Part shown: one piece after another, positions 57,608 to 64,000 of the stretch
Layout: every line of letters starts with the position of its first letter
Position numbering within the stretch: the first letter of the stretch is position 1
Assembly: GCA_008360975.2 (NCBI GenBank)
Contig: CM039211.1
Span: forward strand, 72,065,965-72,129,964
Length of the DNA: 64,000 bases
Direction: 5' to 3'
Source: Lichenostomus cassidix
Lineage: Eukaryota; Chordata; Aves; Passeriformes; Meliphagidae
Translations under genes and position numbers: made by a program
The notes under the pieces: model-generated
Databases searched by the model: none
What the model saw: the letters and a program-made list of their open reading frames with translations, nothing else
Told to the model about the DNA's origin: nothing

Positions 57608-60365
57608 TCAGGCATCCCTGTGTGCACACCAAGATACAACCAGGAGCTGCTGCAGTCCTTTATCCTCTGCTTCCACAGCTGAATCTTCCTCTCCAAACCA
57701 GCAGAGCCTGGATTAAAACTCAGGAGTTCCCACCAAGCCTGCTCTGTCTTTTGCACCACACAACTCACCCCACGACCCCCAACAATTAAAGAGGTCCTGC
57801 TGTCTAGGCAGAAGGAAGTGAGAGTCCAACACAGCTGCCCCTCTTCCAACTTAAAACAAAATCCCTTGCTAGGAAACTGAAAGCAGCCTGATATTCTTAC
57901 TTCATTTCCTATTGGGTTTCACATAATAAAATCATCATATGTTTAGGATTGGGTTTCTTTTCTCCTTTCCTAAATGAAAAAGTGAGAGCAGTCCCCTGAG
58001 GAGAAAGGTCTTGCTGCTAAAATTGTCCTCAAGACACGGGCAGTTGCGGCCCCTTGCATGCCTGTCAGAGTGAGAAAAATATGTATTTTAGTAAAGCTGG
58101 CCTGCCCTTGCTTATTTATGTCTAGGCACCCACGTGGCTGAAAGTTGTAATAATTTTAATGAAATGTGGCTGTACCTGAGCTCACCATAGAGCCAAGTGA
58201 GGTTTTCCTTACCTCTGCGTGAGGCAGATGGAGCTCTTCCATAAAATAAGTTGTACTTCCAACCGCGCCTTTCATTCGAGGATCTGTAGGTACTTCAGAA
58301 ACACTGAGATTCATAACTGCTCAGGCCAGACGGGACATTTGAGCACTCAGCCCATGTAATGCTGGTTGTAAACTTCATCCTGATGCTGCTGCATTGAGCG
58401 TAGCTTTGCTGATTTCCAGGTTTGAGAAGAAGACTTCAGGAGAAGAGGGACCCACTGCTTTCCCTGGTAGTTTGGTCCAACAGCTAATCAGTCCTTCTGT
58501 TAAAAACATTACCATGCAATAATTAACCCATGAGGTTTAAGATAATATTGCTAACAGGAGGATTTAAGTTGTATGTCTCTGGTTAAGACTGTCCATGGGA
58601 GCCTTAGCTCCAAACTTTTGAGCAAAAATTGTGATAATGTGCATCCTTTTCTGTCCATGGTCTCTACCAAGTTCTGCTCCACCAAATCCACAGATGATTT
58701 TTAAGATTTTTTTGTAGAAATGGTGATTATGTTTGAATATCATACTTTCAGTAAAAGGTTTCCCATCATTGTTGTGTCCATTTTCTAACAGTGGATGGCA
58801 GAAAGATGGAGGCTGGATGTTTGTTAATTATGTTCACATCTTCTGATGAAAAGTGCTATTGCAAGCAATAAATGAATTCAAGACTAGAAATTGCATTGCA
58901 AGTCAAATATCCAGAAATTTGTCCATTTAGCTTTAAAATTCCAGATCCCTTTGGAATGGAAATAAAGGCTTAAATTTCAGGACCACAGTGCAAGCTTGAC
59001 ACATTCATTGGCCTTAGATATGCCTTTTGGAGACAACAGGCTCTCTGCTATTTCCCATTCAAAATAAAAGGGGAAAGGAATGCCTTAAGTCCCTTAAGTA
59101 CTCACTTTTTTGGTATAAATAGTTTTGACTTGGGCTTATTTCAACATTGTTGTTTGCATAAGGGTTAGATGTGAATTCTCCTAGGTTATGGTTAGATGAT
59201 TTACTTTCTGTAGGTGTCTGTATATCTGCATTGCCTAAAAATGAAGTCTAGAGTGACTTATTTGGACCTCCATGTCTTTTCAGACATTTATTTTGAGTGA
59301 TAATCCCTTTTTTCTCCTTACAAAAACACATTGAAATAAAGAATTTTGCCAAAGTCTTGCTATAGCAGTAATTGTCTAAGAACATAAACAAAAACAGGTG
59401 AATCAGAGATATGACTTTTTTGTTGACGAGGCTAGAGTGTGGTGTAATTCTGTGTCATATACCAGCTAAGTTACTTTGCATGTCTTTAAATGTCACTGAT
59501 ATTATGATTCATAATATAATACTCTGTGGTCTTCCAATTTCCTTTGAAAAACTGAATCATACATTTGCAGATGCTAAAGCAACGTTAATTAGTGAGGTAT
59601 GTGTTAACAGACATCTTGAGAGGATTAACGTGCAAAAATTAGATAACCAAGTGCATGCCATTTAGACTTAAAGTGCTACTCCTGCTGTGTCGTGTGAACG
59701 TTTTATGCAGAAAAACACCTGTATTCTCCATCATGCAGCAAAATATTGGGGGACTTAATAAGCTTTACTAATTCGATATATAAAGTGGCAGCTACAGGAA
59801 GCATGTATTTACTGCTCTCTGCATCCTGGCAAGGAAGATTGTTTAAAAGAAACAGAAAAAAATGGCCTGGGAATATTTTACTGGATATCCAGTGAGCAAG
59901 CTGAGGGAAGATAAAATTTGGAATGCCCTTGGCATTGGACTAGCCTCCGCATTCCAACTCCAGCCCTTGCTGGTTACAGCAACTACCACAGGGTGCCTTT
60001 TGACAGGGACACATCACTTGCAGGGCCACCTCTGGTGGCAGTGACAATGTGCCTGAGTTTGAGTCTCTGTCATTCCAAAGTCCCCTGACACAGCAGGGAG
60101 CATGAACTAGAGATAACATCAGGCTCCCTGGTGCACTCACTGCCATCTCTGACCAAGATGTCACATCCTGCCTTGCAGTGCTGGTGATCCCAAATTCCCC
60201 AGCCATGTGAGCCATCTCAGGCCAGAGCCTCACAAATACGGATTTACAGGTTGTTTCCAGAGATGCAGTGGAGGTGAGGAACACAATCCAGAGAACTCAC
60301 AAAGGTCTCTAACCCTATCACTCTTTACTTAAACAACAAAACATACAAAAGGTCATGGAGGTCAT
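57608..60365. other. Unique DNA
   Basis: No recognised exon or repeat. Candidate conserved stretches at 58040-58200 and 59560-59720. The 114-codon minus frame at 59940-60284 shows no domain. Confidence 0.4.
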
Positions 60366-60714
60366 GAGTCCAGAGGAGGCACGGAGATGCTGCCAGGGCT
60401 GGAGCAACTCTGCTCTGGAGCCAGGCTGGGAGAGCTGGGGGTGTTCAGCTGGACAGGAGAAGCTCCAGGGAGAGCTGAGAGCTCCTGCCAGGGCCTAAAG
60501 GGGCTCCAGGAGAGCTGCAGAGGGACTGGGGACAAGGCATGGAGGGACAGGACACAGGTTGTAGACTCCCCACTCTTGGAGATGTGCAAGGTCAGGCAAG
60601 ACGGGTTCTGAGCAACCTGGGATAGTGGAAGGTGTCCCTGTCCAGAGCAGGGGATGGAACTGCATGGTCTTTAAGGTGCCTCCCAACACAAACCATTCTA
60701 TGACTCCCTGATTC
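60366..60714 (+). repeat. CR1 LINE with internal deletion
   Basis: Forward orientation: 'gcacggagatgctgccaggg', 'ttcagctggacaggagaagc', 'gggacaggacacagg', then an abrupt change to 'ttgtagactccccactcttg' + 'gagatgtgcaaggtcaggca', and the usual end 'ggatagtggaaggtgtccct' ... 'aaaccattctatgactccct'. About 110 bp present in the 14938 copy are replaced by a segment resembling another CR1 subfamily. Confidence 0.93.
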
Positions 60715-60736
60715 TTAAATAAACAGAAAGCCCCCC

Positions 60737-60752
60737 AAAAAAAAAAAAAAAA
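60737..60752. repeat. A16 homopolymer
   Basis: A pure A run just beyond the CR1 3' end, preceded by six C. Confidence 0.9.
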
Positions 60753-60912
60753 GAATGGATTACACACACTTCTGTAACTAAGCTGTTTCCCCATTTCTGC
60801 ATGCTTTGAATCTGGATCAAAATCTCTTTGTGGAACCAGGATCCTGCTTACCTGTGGAAAGGTCATCTCTTGGTTCTGCATCCATGCAGTGTATTACAGT
60901 GCACCCAGCTCC

Positions 60913-61293
60913 ATGGTCAACACAGAAAATTCTACCACCATGCAAACAACACTACCTGATAGAACTTTATCACCAGGATTGGCAGCAATAGCCAATGGCT
61001 CTGTAAATGCTCACTTGGGTAACCACAGTGATTCATCATTTCAAATCCCATTTAAGAGGCTTTTGGATCAAAATCTCTCTTCCCCCTCTCCAACAGCAAT
61101 AAGAAAGTGTAAAGAGAAATATTGTGCTTATTGCTTAAATGTAATGAAATGCTTTGACCACCACATGAGGCACCAGATCCCAAATCCTTCCCTGCTGCCC
61201 AAGGGCAGAACTCCAACAAGGCAGTTCAAAATAACCATATTATTACTGGCATTCTGCTTAATGTGCTTTGGAGGGATGTTTGCCATAGTGTAG
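60913..61293 (+). other. Unassigned 126-codon frame, Cys-rich segment and C-terminal hydrophobic stretch
   Basis: The first ATG is at 60913; the frame also stays open upstream past 60800. The predicted chain has several N-glycosylation-type sequons in its first half. Residues 66-80 have cysteines spaced C-x7-C-x5-C, the spacing of the first three cysteines of a neuregulin EGF domain, and share a few identities with it as I remember it. The conserved glycines and last three cysteines are missing. Basic residues precede about 20 hydrophobic residues at the very C-terminus. A strong polypyrimidine-AG (acceptor-like) ends at 61096. A frame of this length is expected by chance in 64 kb, so I treat it as a curiosity, not a gene. 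Confidence 0.12.
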
Positions 61294-62089
61294 AAGGGAT
61301 GGCACAGTTCAACAGCTATTTCCTAAAATTTCTGTTTAGAAAGTTTATCAGGGAAAATACCAGTTTGTTGAAATGCAATTCCCCATCCAATTGCAAATCC
61401 CAGTGACCAAAGGAAAAAAAAAACCACCTTACTTCAAATTAATTTGAACTCTCTTGCTGGTGTTGTATTTTTAGAAATAGGATTTATGTTAGATGTTCTA
61501 AAAAGCTCATATTCTGTAGTTTTAGTCACATTATTCTTACTATTCATATTGGGTTCCTTTTGGAAGCCTCAGTTATAAATACCACCAGGCCACATGTTCT
61601 GCATACTCAGTCTAAAAAGATGGCTCTGCTCCAAGACAGTTTTGGATAGAAACATGGAACAAAAGAAAAGTTTGGTACAGACTAATGTGTAAAAACACAG
61701 GCACAATACAGGGAAAACCTGGTCAGCTGAGCAGGCAGGAGCTCAACACCCCAGAGCCTGACTGCTACCAAATGTTTCTGTTCACACCACTAGGCTAATT
61801 TCATTCAGGTCACTTACTCCTAACAAGGCAATTAGTTTCACTGCCACCATGGCTCCATTTTCCCAGTGAGCCTGGAGAAGAATGGGAGAATGAGAGAAAA
61901 TAGGAAGGAATGGATTAACATCAAATTTGAGAAAGGTCTAGAACAGACTTTACATGGAAACAGCCAGGGAGAAACCTGGCTGGTTCTTAGATGCCAAGAG
62001 ACGTGTGTTTGTCTGTGGGGTTATAAACTGGATTTATGGATAGCAACCAGGAGGGGGACTTGATAGCCCAGGATTTGTTGTGTATATAT
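61294..62089. other. Unique DNA
   Basis: No recognised feature. A run of A at 61412-61422. Confidence 0.45.
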
Positions 62090-62161
62090 AGTGGGGGTGT
62101 ATATATATATGTGTATGTATATATAAATGCATACACAAACACACACCTATATATATGTGTG

Positions 62162-62216
<55 letters not shown>

Positions 62217-62238
62217 ATACATATTTTTATATATACAG
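62090..62238. repeat. (TATATG)n / TA-rich microsatellite
   Basis: A compound array: TATATA and GTGTAT runs, then about nine copies of the hexamer GTATAT (62163-62216), then TA-rich decay. Alternating purine-pyrimidine throughout most of its length. Confidence 0.97.
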
Positions 62239-62310
62239 TTTTAGACCCAAAGGAAAAAAAAATTACCGAGAACAGAGGCCACATATAACCACAAAGTACC
62301 AGTTAATTTT

Positions 62311-62722
62311 ATCACAGAATCATCACAGGGGTTGGAAGAGACATTCAAGGCCATCTAGTCCCACCATCAACCAACACCACCATAATCACCCCTAAAATCC
62401 AGATGCCCCTTGAAGAGTGCCAGAGATGGTGACTCCACCACCTCCTTGGTAACTTATTCTGATGCCTGATCACTCTTGCAGTTACAAATTTTTTTCTAAT
62501 ATCTATCTGAACATCCCCTGGCAGAACTCAAAGCCATTTCCTCTCAGCCTTGCACTTCAGACGTGGCAGCAGTGACTGACCTCTGCCCCACTCCATCCTC
62601 CTGTCAGGGAGCTGTAGAGTGCAAAAAGGTGCCTCATGAGCCTCCTTTTCTCCAGACTAAACACTTCCAGCTCCCTCAGCGGATCCTCAAAGGACATGTT
62701 TTCTAGACCCTTCACCAGCAAG
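62311..62722 (-). repeat. CR1-like LINE, distinct older subfamily
   Basis: Reverse orientation: 'atcacagaatcatcacaggg', 'gttggaagagacattcaagg', 'ccatctagtcccaccatcaa', 'ggtgactccaccacctcctt', 'gcctccttttctccagacta', 'acacttccagctccctcagc', 'ttctagacccttcaccagca'. These phrases define a different CR1 subfamily from the 'ccaggggcagccacagcttc' type. Truncated, without coding capacity. Confidence 0.88.
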
Positions 62723-62798
62723 ATTATGAAAAGTAATTGCACTTCTACTGCAGATATACAAATTAAACTCCTATTTCTTGTCTCCAGTCCCTGGGAAC
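62723..62798. other. Short spacer between CR1 copies
   Basis: No recognised feature. Confidence 0.4.
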
Positions 62799-62920
62799 TG
62801 TTCAGGGCCAGGTTGGATGGGGCTTGGAGCAACCTGGGACAGTGGAAGGTGTCCCTGGTGGAACAAAATTAACTTTAAGGTTTCTTTCAATCCAAACCAT
62901 TCTACAATTCCTTGATTCTG
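62799..62920 (+). repeat. CR1 LINE, very short 3' end
   Basis: Forward orientation, about 120 bp: 'ttcagggccaggttggatgg', 'ggcttggagcaacctgggac', 'agtggaaggtgtccctggtg', 'caatccaaaccattctacaa'. The 'cccatggcaggg' part is deleted. It lies only 75 bp from the oppositely oriented 62311 copy. Confidence 0.93.
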
Positions 62921-64000
62921 CAATAGACAGATTTCTATTTATCTGTTTTGTGCTTGGAAAGATTCCCAGTAAGTACAAACTACACCTACAGGTGTCACAA
63001 CAAGTTTGGGAATACTCATTAGTTGAGATCCACAGTGATAACCACTGGCCAAAATTTGCTCAGTCCCTGAAAATGCTACAGTGGCAGAGACCCTCACCAG
63101 AACCCACTGAAGCCAAGAGAAAGTGTTCAAAATTACCTCAGTGGGGTTTGCACGTAGCTCCCAAGGATTTGATTTCTAGGGCTGTTGATCTGTTGCCTTC
63201 CATGAGCACTGATTTTACTGACATGTTTTTCAATGTAGTTCAGCTATCTCTTGGATAATTTCAAATCTGCCAAGTCAGATGGATGTGCTGCACGCCGTGG
63301 TCCATAAAAATGAAAGGCCAGCTATTAATTGGCTTTTCCTTCAGCTTAGTGACTTTGGAAAAGTCCCTCTTGCAGCCACAACATTTAATTTATTGAGAGA
63401 TATATTTGGATCTATTTATTTCAAGAACAAAATTGTCTGGTTTGCTGCCATTTATTTTATAAAAGAGATAATAAAAATGTAATGAGTATGGAGATTCAAA
63501 AGTGGAAATGACACGAAGAAAGCAATAATCATTAAAATAAAAATATAAACAAGTCTATAAACCAAACCCTCAAGACATTTGCCATGTATAATGTAACTTT
63601 TATACCTCTTACTTCATAATGCATAACTTTACAGGAAAATTAATTTAATGCTTTTGCTAACCTTACTCAACCCCAATCAAGTAATAGGTAGCAAGAAAAA
63701 CAATTATATGCACACGCAGTAAGCTTTCATTTAGTTCAAGTGGTGATTCAAGTATTTCAATAGCATAATAAAGACCTGAAACCTATTTAACCAATGGCAA
63801 TACCAAAATCCCTGAAACTCCATTTTCCACATGAGACTGCTTGGATATTTAAACCCACTTTAACTTCTGTGACAGGGCTTTTGTGGGATACTTTTCTGTG
63901 CTGACCTCTCTAAGTTTCTTCAGCCTTGATATAGAAATAAATTCTACACACAGCAGGAGTCTTGCAGGAGAGACAGGGCTCATGGCCATCGTTGGTAATG
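62921..64000. other. Unique AT-rich right flank
   Basis: No recognised gene or repeat. The 144-codon frame at 62824-63258 begins inside the CR1 and has no recognisable domain beyond it. Confidence 0.4.

Noticed and set aside
60813..61078. 15-bp direct repeat (tggatcaaaatctct) at 60813 and 61064
   Set aside because: Flanking sequence does not match and no element lies between. Treated as coincidence.

Overview
This window looks like nuclear DNA from a bird, most likely a songbird. The main evidence is at least 21 fragments of CR1 (chicken repeat 1) LINE retrotransposons, on both strands. Most show the typical avian 3' end: a dense block built around 'ggaaggtgtccctgcccatgg' / 'aacccaaaccattctatgattc' or its complement. 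Other vertebrate-type features agree: CA, AAT and AT microsatellites, a long GGAA tract, two probable solo LTRs, and long AT-rich non-coding stretches. Bacterial or phage organisation is absent: there are no operons, no ribosome binding sites and no long genes.

I found no protein-coding exon I can defend. The long reading frames fall into three groups: antisense or sense shadows of CR1 copies, frames kept open by tandem repeats whose unit lacks a stop codon, and frames of 60-160 codons that chance alone would give in 64 kb. The window is best read as intergenic or large-intron DNA. Two non-repeat frames (30875-31195 and 60913-61293) are recorded as unassigned rather than called genes.

Layout. 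0-6 kb: three CR1 copies in ordinary AT-rich sequence. 6-20 kb: mostly unique DNA with a TTCCC microsatellite, a 34-bp triplicate, an old CR1/L3-like relic at 12.6 kb and a young CR1 at 15 kb. 20.3-21.4 kb: a 25-unit, 10-bp minisatellite fused to the 3' end of a CR1, which is itself interrupted by a second CR1. 22.4-22.8 kb: a 400-nt uninterrupted homopurine tract. 26.3-26.8 kb: a 516-bp solo LTR-like element with 10-bp inverted termini and a 4-bp target duplication. 27-32 kb: older CR1 subfamilies. 32-39 kb: unique DNA with one TATA-type promoter-like motif and an AT-rich block. 39.1-39.8 kb: a second solo LTR, reverse orientation. 40-51.5 kb: CR1-rich, with two oppositely oriented copies at 50-51 kb. 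51.5-60 kb: unique DNA with several stretches that resemble conserved regulatory DNA. 60-63 kb: three CR1 copies and a TATATG array.

No working system of genes is visible. The interest lies in the repeats: nesting, tandem expansion at a CR1 terminus, and structured solo LTRs. Family names come from memory of repeat consensus sequences, not from a search.
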